Positions 17,227-27,260 of a DNA stretch of 64,000 nucleotides are shown one piece after another. Both the position numbers and the translations under genes were made by a program. The stretch spans positions 186,001 through 250,000 of the forward strand of contig NZ_RKKE01000005.1 of assembly GCF_003797125.1 (NCBI RefSeq), in the 5' to 3' direction. Source of the stretch: Shewanella frigidimarina. GTDB taxonomy: Bacteria > Pseudomonadota > Gammaproteobacteria > Enterobacterales > Shewanellaceae. The notes below the pieces were generated by a model. It worked only from the letters and a program-made list of their open reading frames with translations, made no database searches and was not told the DNA's origin. Position 1 is the stretch's first letter; every line of letters begins with the position of its first letter.

Positions 17227-19092
17227 ATGAAAAAACTTCTTAATGGCTTAATCATTAGCCTGCTCGTCACTGCATGTTCAGATCCTGCTACACCGGAAAA
17301 TAATTCAAACTCAGCAACAGCAAGTGAGACTGCCACTAAGCTAAGTCTTAAGCAGCAAGTAGAGTCGATCACTAAAGATTACTTTGTTCTCAGACCTGAA
17401 ATAGCCACTTACTACGGCGTGAGTGATGCCAGCATCAATGCCAAAGTGATGTCTAAACTCACCGACTACAGTCCATCTGGTGAAACCCACCGTCGTAAAG
17501 GACTAAAATCAATACTGAGTCAACTCAACGATATTGATGTAGCAAGCTTAACTCCCTCAGAAACAATCAGCTTAAACGCGATAAAGTCTGAAGTAAAAGG
17601 CGCTTTATTACCTGCTCAAGTGGTTAATTATGGCACTGTGTTAGGCGAGTATGGCGTATGGTTTTTACCCTATGCCGTTAACCACTTATCGGGGTTACAA
17701 ATTGAATTCCCCGGTTACATGGAAGACAAGTTTGCCGTAACTAATACCGCCGAAGCCGAGGCTTATTTAACTCGCTTAAGCATGTACCCTGCCGCTATGG
17801 GCACATTGGTCGATAAACTCAATCACGATGTATCGATGGGCGTCATTCCACCAGACTTTGTCATTGATAACACCCTACGCGGGTTACAAGCTCAAATCAG
17901 TGGCCCAGCAAACAGCCATCCTTTAGTGACCAGCTTTAACACTAAACTTAATGCAACCAAAGTAGAAAATAGCGATACTTTGGTAAAGTCTGCGGCCGAG
18001 TTAGTTAACACTAAATACTATGCCGCCACCCGCCAACTGATTGCCGCGTTAGAAGCCGTGCGCCCAAAAGCAACTCATGAAGCTGGCATTGGTCGTTTAC
18101 CTCAAGGGGCGAAGTTATATCAAACGCTTATCCAGCATTTAGGCAATTCGACCAAAACTGCCGATGAAATTCATCAACTCGGGTTAGCTGAAGTAGCCCG
18201 GATTACTGCCGAAATGGACGGGCTACTCAAAGAAGTCGGTTATGTTGATGGCGCCGTCGGTGAGCGTATGCAGGTGTTACTCAACGACCCACAATATCTT
18301 TACCCTAATACCCCTGAAGGTAAGCAACAGCTAATGGCCGATATTGATGCCGACTTAGCCTTGGTTGATGCAAAATTACCAGACTGGTTTGGGCGTTTAC
18401 CTAATCAAGAAGTGGCTATTGAAGCGGTACCAGACAGCCGTGCGGCTTCTACTAGTGGCGCATTTTATGATGCGCCATCACAAGACGGTTCACGCAAAGG
18501 CACTTTCTGGATCAGCTTGTATGACACAGCATCACTGCCATCTTATTCATTACAGACCTTGACCTACCACGAGACTAATCCAGGTCATCATTTACAAACC
18601 ATTATTGGCTTATCTGATGAATTACCGCTGCTAAGTACAGTGTTTTATTCCAATGCGGCTGGCGAAGGTTGGGCTTTATATGCCGAACGTTTAGCTGCCG
18701 AAATGGGCATTTATGCTAATGACCCTATCGACAACATTGGCCGTTTGCAGTCAGAGTTACATCGTGCAGTTCGCCTGGTGGTTGATACCGGCATGCACGC
18801 TAAAGGTTGGAGCCGTGAACAAGCCATTGATTACGCGGTGGCAACTGAAGGGATTCATTTATCTGAAGCCACCGGAGAAATTGAGCGCTATACCGTTTGG
18901 CCAGGCCAAGCTCTTGGCTATAAGTTAGGTGAGCTGAAAATTATCGAACTACGTACCAAAGCCAAGCAAGTCTTAGGTGACAAGTTTGATATTAAAGTAT
19001 TCCACGATCGCTTATTAGAAAATGGCGCATTGCCTTTAGATTTAATGGAGCAAAAAATTAATCAGTGGTTAGCCAGCGAAACGGCTGCGTAA
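17227..19092 (+). CDS. DUF885 lipoprotein, putative metallopeptidase
   Basis: 621 residues. Lipoprotein signal with lipobox VTA-C17. The DUF885 domain fills the rest. The motif HETNPGHH (448-455) is the family's HExxH-like metal site variant, with a downstream Glu/His in EGWALYAERLAAEMG and the conserved YTVWPGQALGYKLG segment. DUF885 proteins are predicted zinc peptidases of the gluzincin type; activity has rarely been measured. It is anchored by lipid and would act in the periplasm. Monocistronic, with a strong terminator at 19152-19195. Confidence 0.85.
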   Translation: MKKLLNGLIISLLVTACSDPATPENNSNSATASETATKLSLKQQVESITKDYFVLRPEIATYYGVSDASINAKVMSKLTDYSPSGETHRRKGLKSILSQLNDIDVASLTPSETISLNAIKSEVKGALLPAQVVNYGTVLGEYGVWFLPYAVNHLSGLQIEFPGYMEDKFAVTNTAEAEAYLTRLSMYPAAMGTLVDKLNHDVSMGVIPPDFVIDNTLRGLQAQISGPANSHPLVTSFNTKLNATKVENSDTLVKSAAELVNTKYYAATRQLIAALEAVRPKATHEAGIGRLPQGAKLYQTLIQHLGNSTKTADEIHQLGLAEVARITAEMDGLLKEVGYVDGAVGERMQVLLNDPQYLYPNTPEGKQQLMADIDADLALVDAKLPDWFGRLPNQEVAIEAVPDSRAASTSGAFYDAPSQDGSRKGTFWISLYDTASLPSYSLQTLTYHETNPGHHLQTIIGLSDELPLLSTVFYSNAAGEGWALYAERLAAEMGIYANDPIDNIGRLQSELHRAVRLVVDTGMHAKGWSREQAIDYAVATEGIHLSEATGEIERYTVWPGQALGYKLGELKIIELRTKAKQVLGDKFDIKVFHDRLLENGALPLDLMEQKINQWLASETAA

Positions 19093-19151
19093 TCAACCTC
19101 AGCTCGAAATAATAAGCTTCCGCTCAGAATAATACTGTTTGAGCAGGCTAC

Positions 19152-19195
19152 ACAATAAAGCCACAGAGCGAATACTCGTGCTGTGGCTTTATTGT
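19152..19195. terminator. Bidirectional terminator between convergent genes
   Basis: Perfect 15-bp stem (19152-19166 with 19181-19195) around a 14-base loop, rich in A on the 5' side and T on the 3' side. It can serve the DUF885 gene and the convergent esterase-like gene. Confidence 0.85.
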
Positions 19196-19234
19196 CATTT
19201 ATCGTTTTGCAGCTTGGTTTAACTTAGATCAGTT

Positions 19235-20440
19235 TTATTTAGCTTGGTTTTGAAACGCGGCTAATTGCTTAGTGTATTTGTTTTGATAGAACGGATGGTC
19301 GGTACTTGCTAACGCTTGTTGTTCCGCTTCAATAGCCTGAGTCATTTTACCTGTAGCAGCATAAACACTGGCTAACTCATGGTAGGCCGAATGCGCTTTA
19401 GGGTAGGCTTTCAGCGTATCTTGATAAACCCCAATCGCTTGCTGTGGTGCTGCTTTAACTAAACTATTACCTAAAGCTAACAGCGAATCTATTGCTGGCA
19501 CATCAAAGCCATAAACCTCATCAGACAGTCGCTTATAATAAGCTAGAATAGCTTTATCACCCTGTTGTGACACCTCTGAATCCGCCGCTAGAACAGTATG
19601 AACATCGTTAAATATCTTCTCGATGCCTAATGCCGTCGCCAAGATAGGTTGAGTCATATAATAGCTGCCGTCAAAACGCTTTATTTGATAGCTCAATTTA
19701 GCATTGGCATTGGTTTGAATAATATCTTCAAGCCTAGCAAACGAATCCAGCTGCCTTTGTTCAAAGTCGCTATCACTGGTGCTCACAAATAGAAATCTTG
19801 GTTTGCCTTGCATGTTTTTGAGCTTTTTAGGCGCATCATTTAGCACATAGGCAAAGTCTGTTGATAACACTGGGCTGGCAGCAATATAAGCATTAAATAA
19901 ACTAGGACGATTAATTAAGCTGTATAACACTAAACCTGCATTGCCAGTAAAGCCGTTAAAAATACGAAAGCCATTGGTGCGATAGCGTTTATCAATTGCG
20001 GGCAGTAAATCTTGCTCAAAAAAGTCCAGTAGTGCTTGATCGCCCTGCTGCTCTATCGCACCCTGTTTTAACTTTCCCAAGCCTTGGTGACCGTCGGGCG
20101 CGGTAACAATAATGGTTTCTAACCACGGCCAGCCACCGTTATGGCTCATCCAGTCATGCATACCCGCTAAATACAAATGGCTACGAGGATGTAAGTCAAA
20201 TAACACCACGTAGCGCTTATAGGTTTGCTTGGTATAACTGTTTGGTAAGGTCACCAAAAAATCGGCTTGCTCGCTAAATAAAGCAGACTTCACACTCAAG
20301 GTTTCGGTCGTTGGCGGCAACATTTCAGTAGCAAACACCACACTAACATGAAAAAAGCTCAGTAATAATGCGCATATAGACAGGCTTTTAGCCCATAAGC
20401 TAGGCCATTTGATATAACGTTTTTTCCCTATTGTAACCAT
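19235..20440 (-). CDS. Exported esterase-fold (EstD/IroE-like) protein lacking the nucleophile Ser, with TPR tail
   Basis: 401 residues. A signal peptide/membrane segment (about 17-38) is followed by an esterase-D-like alpha/beta fold: YVVLFDLHPRSH, ETIIVTAPDGHQG, DLLPAIDKRYRTNG. The nucleophile elbow, normally GHSMGG, reads GFTGNAG (163-169), so no serine is present; Thr165 occupies its place. The C-terminal 80 residues look like two TPR units (APQQAIGVYQDTLKAYPKAHSAYHELASVYAATGKM). This suggests a binding rather than hydrolytic protein, or a family that uses Thr. Start ATG has SD AGGAAGG. Confidence 0.75.
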   Translation of the reverse strand: MVTIGKKRYIKWPSLWAKSLSICALLLSFFHVSVVFATEMLPPTTETLSVKSALFSEQADFLVTLPNSYTKQTYKRYVVLFDLHPRSHLYLAGMHDWMSHNGGWPWLETIIVTAPDGHQGLGKLKQGAIEQQGDQALLDFFEQDLLPAIDKRYRTNGFRIFNGFTGNAGLVLYSLINRPSLFNAYIAASPVLSTDFAYVLNDAPKKLKNMQGKPRFLFVSTSDSDFEQRQLDSFARLEDIIQTNANAKLSYQIKRFDGSYYMTQPILATALGIEKIFNDVHTVLAADSEVSQQGDKAILAYYKRLSDEVYGFDVPAIDSLLALGNSLVKAAPQQAIGVYQDTLKAYPKAHSAYHELASVYAATGKMTQAIEAEQQALASTDHPFYQNKYTKQLAAFQNQAK

Positions 20441-20652
20441 GGTACCTTCCTGGTGAAACGTGACAGTTAAGTTAACCCGAAGCTACCAGACCACATCACA
20501 CAAGGCAATTTAGCAATATCTAAACTTAGCTCACATCTTGCATTCAAAGTCATCTAACTAGGGTGCAATATCACGAATAGCACTAGCCTTAATCGCCAAT
20601 AAAGCTTAGGATCATCATTACGTTAATTTATTGTTTTGGAGTAACAAATCTT

Positions 20653-21333
20653 ATGAGTATTAGAGCTATTATCGTTGATACCGCCGGTACCACTACCGAT
20701 CTTAACTTTATTCAGGATGTGTTATTTCCTTACTCAAGAAAAGCGATGGCTGAATTTCTTGAGCAAAACCAACATAACGTTGTGGTTGATTACTGTATCA
20801 GCGATGTTAAAGATATTGCCTTAGAACCAGACGCGACACTCGAACGAGTCACTGAGATTTTACAGCAATGGATCGATGAAGACCGTAAACTAACACCACT
20901 TAAAACCCTACAAGGATTAATCTGGAAACAAGGTTATAACCGCGTAGAGTTTACTGGCCACATTTACCCTGACTTTATCGATAGCATTGAGCGCATTAAA
21001 GAAAAAGGCATTCGTATTTACAGCTTCTCTTCTGGCTCTGTCGAAGCGCAAAAGCTGTTATTTAGCCACACCGAAGCAGGTGACTTAACCGGTTCGTTCA
21101 ATGGTCACTTTGATACCCGCACGGGCAATAAGTTAGACAAACAAGCCTACTGCAATATTTGCAACACCATTAGCTTGAAGCCAAAACAGATTTTATTTGT
21201 ATCGGACGTAGCAGAAGAGCTCAAAGCCGCTGAAGCCGCCGGCATGACAACTTGCCAAATGATCCGCTTTGCTGACCAACGCCAAGCTAAGTGCAAAAAA
21301 ATAAGCAGCTTTAGTGAGTTAGTGTTCGATTAA
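20653..21333 (+). CDS. mtnC: Enolase-phosphatase E1 (acireductone synthase)
   Basis: 226 residues. MtnC enolises and then dephosphorylates 2,3-diketo-5-methylthiopentyl-1-phosphate to acireductone in methionine salvage. It belongs to the HAD superfamily: motif [10 protein letters not shown] with the nucleophile D9, motif [13 protein letters not shown], Lys/motif III region GNKLDKQAY, and motif [11 protein letters not shown]. Start ATG is 10 bp after TTGGAG. No other mtn gene is in the window, so the rest of the pathway must lie elsewhere. A strong terminator follows. Confidence 0.95.
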   Translation: MSIRAIIVDTAGTTTDLNFIQDVLFPYSRKAMAEFLEQNQHNVVVDYCISDVKDIALEPDATLERVTEILQQWIDEDRKLTPLKTLQGLIWKQGYNRVEFTGHIYPDFIDSIERIKEKGIRIYSFSSGSVEAQKLLFSHTEAGDLTGSFNGHFDTRTGNKLDKQAYCNICNTISLKPKQILFVSDVAEELKAAEAAGMTTCQMIRFADQRQAKCKKISSFSELVFD

Positions 21334-21346
21334 GACTGACTGATTA

Positions 21347-21385
21347 GGCATAAAAAAACGACCATCTAGGTCGTTTTTTTATGCC
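21347..21385. terminator. Bidirectional terminator after mtnC
   Basis: Perfect 17-bp stem (21347-21363 with 21369-21385) with loop ATCTA; seven A on one arm and seven T on the other. It serves mtnC and the convergent membrane protein gene. Confidence 0.92.
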
Positions 21386-21398
21386 TGCAAAGTGCCTG

Positions 21399-22424
21399 TT
21401 AACTGGGAAATGCAGGTGAAATACATTTTTTCACTTCAAAATGATAACCATATTCCGCATTGATATCGGGTGTTATCTCAAGGATCTCATAATCATTAAG
21501 CTCGACCACATGCGACAACGGTAGTTTTTGACAACGGGATTTGGCATTCGCCTCCAACTGAAACGCAAACAACGCAATTGCTTTACGCACACTGGTAAAA
21601 TACTGGCTACGCAAATGACTGTAAGGCTGCTTGGCGATTTCATCAATGGCGTCCAGTTCTTGCTCGCGTTCAACTTGTTTCGCTGTTTTGGGTTCAGACT
21701 TGGGTGGCTCTTTCTTAGCAGGGTCTGTTTTGACAATGATCGACAAGCCATCATCAGCAAGTATTTCCTCTTCGGTTTCTGCTTCAACTAATTGCACCAC
21801 TTGTGGATCATCCAACGCTTTTTCAACCTGACCATAAAGGTCCATCAGCATGGCAAGGTGATACAACACCACTGCAGCAAGAATCACTCGCACCCAAAAG
21901 GTTGTACGATGAAAATGCACATGATTAATCAAGCGAAAGTTGGTCACACCAAAGGGGCGGAGTATAAAAGACACACCAAACATTAGCGGAAAAATAAGCT
22001 GTAGTAATAACAGCACAATACAGCTCATCACCACACTCCATGCCGGAATGTAGAGCAAAATGGCGAAGTTATGGGTGTAATTAAAGCTACTGGCTGCAAC
22101 GCCAACCACATCGTTAACCACTGAACTTGAACTAGCCAAGGCAAAATTGGCCACTATCGCATAAAACAATAACAACACCGCTTTGCCAGCCAAGCTGTGC
22201 CACATACGTTCAAATAAATGCCAGAACTCAATCGACATCGCCATCACGCTGATAATGGCCACCCACGCTACCGAGTCAGTAGCAAACAGTAAGACTATCG
22301 CCACCAGATACAATTTTTGCGGCAAACTCAGTTTGGTTTGTAATTCAGTAAATCGGCTGCAAAACACCGTCCAGCAAGACGATATCCATAAATTCGATGT
22401 TGTTAAAAAAGTCTCTTTTCGCAA
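21399..22424 (-). CDS. Hypothetical membrane protein
   Basis: Not recognised. About 341 residues with four to five hydrophobic spans in the first 210 residues, then an acidic linker (VEAETEEEILADDG), a Lys/Pro/Glu-rich stretch and a C-terminal soluble domain ending in FEVKKCISP. The start is uncertain: a TTG at 22424 has AAGGA 8 bp before it, and a GTG at 22472 has AAGGG only 3 bp before it; I prefer 22424. It probably sits in the inner membrane with its C-terminus outside the bilayer. Confidence 0.6.
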   Translation of the reverse strand: MRKETFLTTSNLWISSCWTVFCSRFTELQTKLSLPQKLYLVAIVLLFATDSVAWVAIISVMAMSIEFWHLFERMWHSLAGKAVLLLFYAIVANFALASSSSVVNDVVGVAASSFNYTHNFAILLYIPAWSVVMSCIVLLLLQLIFPLMFGVSFILRPFGVTNFRLINHVHFHRTTFWVRVILAAVVLYHLAMLMDLYGQVEKALDDPQVVQLVEAETEEEILADDGLSIIVKTDPAKKEPPKSEPKTAKQVEREQELDAIDEIAKQPYSHLRSQYFTSVRKAIALFAFQLEANAKSRCQKLPLSHVVELNDYEILEITPDINAEYGYHFEVKKCISPAFPS

Positions 22425-22561
22425 GGTAAAAATCCTTATAAGTTCACTGGATATACTCACAGTAATAGCCACTGTCCCTTGTTGTTCATTGTCCGGACTG
22501 TTAAATTAACAGTTGAAATTTAAACAAGCGTTTAATTTATTAATTCATAACGAGAACCGCC

Positions 22562-22984
22562 ATGAATGACTTTTTAGCTCAACATTCTATCAGCACAGAC
22601 ATTCAAGTAGCATGGGGTGAAATGGATGCACTACAACATGTTAATAATTCGGTGTATTTTAAGTATTTTGAAACCGCTCGTCTCGATTTCTTTAACCAAA
22701 TTAACCTACTCGACGATCTAAAAACAACGGGTGTCGGCCCAGTACTAAGTGAAACCAATGCCCGCTTTAAGCGCCCAGTAACCTTCCCTGACTCAATTGT
22801 TGTAGGGGTAAAGATCAGCGATATCAATGAAGATCGCTTTGTGATGCATTACACCGTGTTCAGTAAAGCACAGCAAGCAGTGACGACTATCGGCTGGGCA
22901 AAAGTGGTGATGTTTAACTTTAAAACCGGCAAAAAAGCCAAACTCACACCAGAATTACTCAGCGCCTTGTTGGAACATGAGTAA
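22562..22984 (+). CDS. Hotdog-fold acyl-CoA thioesterase (4HBT family)
   Basis: 140 residues. The 4HBT signature is clear: WGEMDALQHVNNSVYFKYFETARLDFF, with the catalytic Asp in place, then GPVLSETNARFKRPVTFPD. Such enzymes hydrolyse acyl-CoA thioesters in the cytosol. The specific substrate is unknown. Another family member lies convergent at 23329-23736, with a small GNAT gene between them. Confidence 0.85.
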   Translation: MNDFLAQHSISTDIQVAWGEMDALQHVNNSVYFKYFETARLDFFNQINLLDDLKTTGVGPVLSETNARFKRPVTFPDSIVVGVKISDINEDRFVMHYTVFSKAQQAVTTIGWAKVVMFNFKTGKKAKLTPELLSALLEHE

Positions 22985-23050
22985 CAGCATCAGCCATAAC
23001 ATCAATAGCCACATCAACAAGCGGCATTACAAGTAATAGGACAACACACT

Positions 23051-23308
23051 ATGAGCAATCAAGATGCAGTAACCGTGCAACACCAAGCTAGCCAACATCG
23101 TTTTGTGGTTATCACTCAAGGTGTTGAGGCAATACTTGAATATCACTTAGAGGGTCAAAATATTGATTTTAGTCGCACCTTCGTACCACCCGCTTTACGC
23201 GGCCAAGGTATTGCTGAAAAGCTAGTCCGAACTGGACTGGCTTGGGCGAAAACAGAAAAACTTAACATCAGTGCCAGTTGTAGTTACGTAGCCAAGTTTT
23301 TACGTTAA
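23051..23308 (+). CDS. Small GNAT-family N-acetyltransferase (YjdJ-like)
   Basis: 85 residues. The acetyl-CoA loop is visible in FVPPALRGQGIAEKLVRTGLAWAKTEKL, preceded by ILEYHLEGQNIDFSRT. This is the minimal GNAT form represented by E. coli YjdJ and human GTLF3B-like proteins. Acceptor unknown. It follows the thioesterase by 66 bp and is probably co-transcribed with it. Confidence 0.85.
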   Translation: MSNQDAVTVQHQASQHRFVVITQGVEAILEYHLEGQNIDFSRTFVPPALRGQGIAEKLVRTGLAWAKTEKLNISASCSYVAKFLR

Positions 23309-23328
23309 TCGCTTCTTTTGTGTTAGTC

Positions 23329-23736
23329 CTAAGCTGTGCCAGTTAATGCAGCCAATTGCTGACGTACAAACTCAGCAAGTGGCTCGCTTTTTTCAGTTTG
23401 GTAATTGTAATGCACCATAGTTGTGGTCGCTTCAGCGGTTCTTTTACCGTGCTGCCAACAGCTTTGTAATATATCAAAGCTGCTATTGCCTAAACGACTA
23501 ATGTGCGTTTTAACGATAACTTCTTCGCCATAATACGTTGGAGCAGTAAAGGCGATAGTAAAACCAGCAATGATCATGTTCCACTTGGTTAAATCTTGCC
23601 CTGGATTTACGATTTCAAAAATCGGCTCACGAGCCGCTTCAAACCACACTGGGATAACCGTGTTATTAATGTGTCCTAACGCATCGGTTTCACAAAAGCG
23701 CGGTTTGAGGGGCATGCTAAATTGAGTATCTGTCAC
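23329..23736 (-). CDS. Hotdog-fold thioesterase (4HBT family)
   Basis: 135 residues from GTG at 23736, which is set by a strong SD (AAAGGA, 6 bp before). An ATG 20 codons upstream would add a basic tail without an SD. Family motif: RFCETDALGHINNTVIPVWFEAAREPIF. The NN pair and catalytic Asp are present. Predicted to cleave short or medium acyl-CoA. The next gene upstream on this strand is a long-chain acyl-CoA synthetase (24048-25841), which fits a fatty-acid setting but is not proof. Confidence 0.82.
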   Translation of the reverse strand: MTDTQFSMPLKPRFCETDALGHINNTVIPVWFEAAREPIFEIVNPGQDLTKWNMIIAGFTIAFTAPTYYGEEVIVKTHISRLGNSSFDILQSCWQHGKRTAEATTTMVHYNYQTEKSEPLAEFVRQQLAALTGTA

Positions 23737-24004
23737 AAAGAATCCTTTATTATTATTTTGAGTCCATTGACGTTTTGCTCGATGAACAAATGTCATTAAC
23801 CCATTCTAACGACACATCTCACTCGAGGTCATCAAAAATGTCTTTATTGTAAAGGTATATAATCTCAGCCTGGGGTAACACGCCACCTACAAAATACCGT
23901 ATAACATTGAAAAATATTAAATTTAATATTTTTACATAAACTCCGTCAATCAACCTGCATGGTACTGAACATAAGACACATTGATGATATTTCTGTAAAA
24001 AACA

Positions 24005-24028
24005 AAAAGGACGCTAATGCGTCCTTTG
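24005..24028 (-). terminator. Terminator of the acyl-CoA synthetase gene
   Basis: Stem AAAGGACGC/GCGTCCTTT (24006-24014 with 24019-24027), loop TAAT; on the minus strand it is followed by a T-rich tail. Confidence 0.85.
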
Positions 24029-24047
24029 TATAAAGATTGCTGATTAA

Positions 24048-25841
24048 TTACTTGCCATACATGGCATTAATTTCACTGTGATATTTGCTGTAAATCATTT
24101 TACGACGCAGCTTTAATGTCGGCGTGATGAGTCCAGATTCCATCGAAAATGCTTCATGTAATAAGGTGAATTTTTTTATTTTTTCAAACCCAGCTAGCTC
24201 ATGTTGCAACTCGATTAATCGCTGCTCGAAATGAGCCACCACTTGTGAGTGACGTAACAACTCAATTGGGTTTTCAACATGTATGCCTTGCGCTTTAGCC
24301 CAAGTATTTAATGCTTCAAATGCTGGCACAATTAGAGCAGATACATAATTGCGCGCATCGGCAACAATGGCAACTTGTTCGATAAATGGGCAACAAGCTA
24401 CCTTACCTTCAACCCGCTGTGGTGCAATGTATTTACCGTTTGAAGTTTTCATTAACTCTTTAATGCGATCGGTAATATACAAGTTACCATGCTCATCGAT
24501 ATGCCCAGCATCACCGGTTTTTAACCAACCGTCTTCAAAGGCTTCGGCGGTATCTTGTGGGCGATTGTAATAACCGCGCATCACAGTATCGCCACGCACT
24601 AAGATTTCATCGTCTTTGCCAAGCTTGATTTGCATAGCTTCTAGTGGCTTACCGTTTGAACCTGGTACGCGATTATCCAAAGTATTACAGGTTACCGTGG
24701 CGCAAGTTTCTGTCATGCCATAACCACACAATACCGGTACACCTATACTGTGAAAAAAGCTGGCCACATTAATATCGAGTGCGGCACCGCCCACGGGCAT
24801 GAACTTTAACCGGCCACCCAACACTTGCTGTAACTTGCTGTAAACCAGCTTATTAGCCAGCTTCCACTGTGTACTTAACCACAAATTTCCTGAAGCACGA
24901 CCTTGGCTAACTTCAAATTGGCGTTTACCTACTCGCATCGCCCAAGCAAATAATGCTTGTCTCGCTTTAGGCGCTTGGCCGACTTTATCGTGCACAGCGC
25001 TGTAAATTTTTTCTAAAAATCGCGGCACTGCACACAAGGTATGTGGTTTAACCGCAATAAGGGCTTCTTTAATTCGATTAGTGTCGTTTAAATACACATT
25101 GTGGCCACCGCGACATAATACATACATACTCCAACCACGCTCGAATACATGGCTAAGCGGTAAAAAGGCCAGCGACACATCACCCGCAGTAAATGGCAAC
25201 TCACTGTCATGCTGTTTAATCATCGAGGCAAAATTACGGTAGTCGAGCATCACACCTTTAGGATTGCCGGTGGTGCCAGAGGTATAAATAAGCGTAAATA
25301 AGTCGTCTAAATTGCTATTGGCTAGCCTAGTATTGAGCTCATTGGTAATCAGCGGATTAAATTGCGCCGCTAATACTTGATCAAAATACACATGATTATC
25401 GGCATTAAGGGGAACGTTAGCATCAAAGACTACAATGTGTTGCACGCACTCAGCTTGGGCTGCCACTGTGCAAGCCATGTCGTATTGCTGTTGGTTACCA
25501 GCAAAAATTAATTTAGCTTGAGAGTCGTTAACAATGAATACCGCTTGCTCTATGGTGCTGGTTGGATATACCGGTACCACAACATTACGAGCTTTAAGGG
25601 CACCAATATCTGCACAGGTCCACTGTGGACAGTTTTGCGCTAAAATCACCACTTTGTCTTGCACTTGTAAGCCAAACTCAATTAACAACTGTGCGACTGA
25701 GTCTGTAACCGTATCAAATGCGCCCCACGTTACGGTATGCCAAGGTGCAGGCATATCAAAGCCTTCAAGGGCAATGTTATTGCCTAATGACTGACCTTGC
25801 TGTTGCAGGAGTCGAACTACGTGGTATTGATCTAATGACAT
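24048..25841 (-). CDS. Long-chain fatty acyl-CoA synthetase (AMP-forming)
   Basis: 597 residues. ANL superfamily: the P-loop-like motif YTSGTTGNPKGV (186-197), GYGMTETCATVTCN, DGWLKTGDAGHIDEHGNLYITDR, and GKYIAPQRVE near the C-terminus. This is the FAA1/Lc_FACS-like group rather than FadD. It activates long-chain acids with ATP and CoA, probably at the inner membrane face. It is monocistronic with its own terminator. Confidence 0.9.
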   Translation of the reverse strand: MSLDQYHVVRLLQQQGQSLGNNIALEGFDMPAPWHTVTWGAFDTVTDSVAQLLIEFGLQVQDKVVILAQNCPQWTCADIGALKARNVVVPVYPTSTIEQAVFIVNDSQAKLIFAGNQQQYDMACTVAAQAECVQHIVVFDANVPLNADNHVYFDQVLAAQFNPLITNELNTRLANSNLDDLFTLIYTSGTTGNPKGVMLDYRNFASMIKQHDSELPFTAGDVSLAFLPLSHVFERGWSMYVLCRGGHNVYLNDTNRIKEALIAVKPHTLCAVPRFLEKIYSAVHDKVGQAPKARQALFAWAMRVGKRQFEVSQGRASGNLWLSTQWKLANKLVYSKLQQVLGGRLKFMPVGGAALDINVASFFHSIGVPVLCGYGMTETCATVTCNTLDNRVPGSNGKPLEAMQIKLGKDDEILVRGDTVMRGYYNRPQDTAEAFEDGWLKTGDAGHIDEHGNLYITDRIKELMKTSNGKYIAPQRVEGKVACCPFIEQVAIVADARNYVSALIVPAFEALNTWAKAQGIHVENPIELLRHSQVVAHFEQRLIELQHELAGFEKIKKFTLLHEAFSMESGLITPTLKLRRKMIYSKYHSEINAMYGK

Positions 25842-25967
25842 ATGATAGTGGCCTTTTAGCTTACAAGTGTTCCGCTTTTTACATTCTACCTGAAGTCGCT
25901 AAAAACCATAAGAGCTTTTGCTCTATTTTTGAGCTTACGGTCACGTTTGTCAGTTATGCTCGATGAT

Positions 25968-27260
25968 TTACGGGGCCAAAACGCCATGTTGCCACAAACG
26001 TTTTTTACCCCAAATTAATGCGCCAACACCAACAATAATTAGTGGCACATCCATAAGCAACCATACCCATAAGCTGTCACCGTCACGCACTGCAGCAAAG
26101 CTCAACGACACCAATATCGAATGGAGTAACACTATTAGCATTGCTGCTGTGGCTTGCAGGCTATTACGGCTTGCCGAACCCATTCCCAGCATAATCGCAC
26201 AGCCCCAAAAAGTGCTGAGACCTAAGTGCAGTACAAATAATCCGCCATATTGCGGGTCAATCAAGCTATTGGTAAAACCTAGCACGCTGACCATAGCCAC
26301 TAACACAGCGATGAAACGATACTGGCTGCGGTAAAATGCATCGCGCAATCCACTCAAGCCGCTATAACAAGGCAATAAAAACAGCGTTTCTGCCGCGCGC
26401 CAACGCTGAATTCGGCTCCAATGAACAATGGCACAACTGATCACGGTAAATTGCACCAATAAAAATAATGCTGGTACATCAATATCAAATAGCCACGACA
26501 GCAGTATTAAACCAAGGGTGATCAACGGTAAACAAAGCAGCATCATAGTTAACACCGGGCCGATAAAAAAGTTCATCGGATGAAACAACCGCTCAACACG
26601 AGTAATCCAGGTGAATCCTTTTATGCTCGGCAGCCACATCCAGCCCATTTGCACGGCGTTGAGGTACACCACACGCGCCTCATTATTCCAGCTAAGTTGG
26701 CGACATAAATGGATCACCCAAGACAATAGCCCAGCAATCAGTATTAGCATCATCCACGTCGGTATCGTGAGCGCTAATTTATCTAAAAATGGCACTGTTA
26801 TGAATAATAAAAACGATAAATGAAAACTGCTACTGCGCCATAAACAGGCCCATACAAACAGCAAACTGACCACAATGGCTAGCAGTAGTCTGGGGATGAC
26901 ATCGTAAGCAGCAAAACCAATACAGGCGAATAGTTGTATCAATAACATACCTACTGCGATGGTCGCCGCCTGTATGAGTACGTACTTTTGATAATTTGGT
27001 ATTAGACCGGTCACCTCGGTTGCTGCTAAGCGATTAAACTGCCAAGAAATTGCCGCCCCCGTAGACAGTGTTGCCATGGAAAAAACGAGGCTAACAACCT
27101 CAGTTTTACCCGTGATAAAACACAAAAAACCCAACATTAGGCCTAATCCTGCGGCACCAATAAAACCGACACTGCCTAAGTCATATAACCACAACCGCAG
27201 CATGCCACGGTAAGGTTTACGCCATGCTGAAAGTTGACTGTTTTGCAACGTCTGATTCAT
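25968..27260 (-). CDS. ABC-2-type transporter permease
   Basis: 430 residues with about ten to twelve hydrophobic spans and short loops; no recognised substrate-binding domain. It overlaps the ATPase gene by 4 bp (27257-27260), a classic translational coupling. Together with the ATPase and a YtrA-type regulator it forms a three-gene operon of the ytrA-ytrB kind. Those systems are linked in Gram-positive bacteria to cell-envelope stress. Substrate here unknown. Confidence 0.75.
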   Translation of the reverse strand: MNQTLQNSQLSAWRKPYRGMLRLWLYDLGSVGFIGAAGLGLMLGFLCFITGKTEVVSLVFSMATLSTGAAISWQFNRLAATEVTGLIPNYQKYVLIQAATIAVGMLLIQLFACIGFAAYDVIPRLLLAIVVSLLFVWACLWRSSSFHLSFLLFITVPFLDKLALTIPTWMMLILIAGLLSWVIHLCRQLSWNNEARVVYLNAVQMGWMWLPSIKGFTWITRVERLFHPMNFFIGPVLTMMLLCLPLITLGLILLSWLFDIDVPALFLLVQFTVISCAIVHWSRIQRWRAAETLFLLPCYSGLSGLRDAFYRSQYRFIAVLVAMVSVLGFTNSLIDPQYGGLFVLHLGLSTFWGCAIMLGMGSASRNSLQATAAMLIVLLHSILVSLSFAAVRDGDSLWVWLLMDVPLIIVGVGALIWGKKRLWQHGVLAP

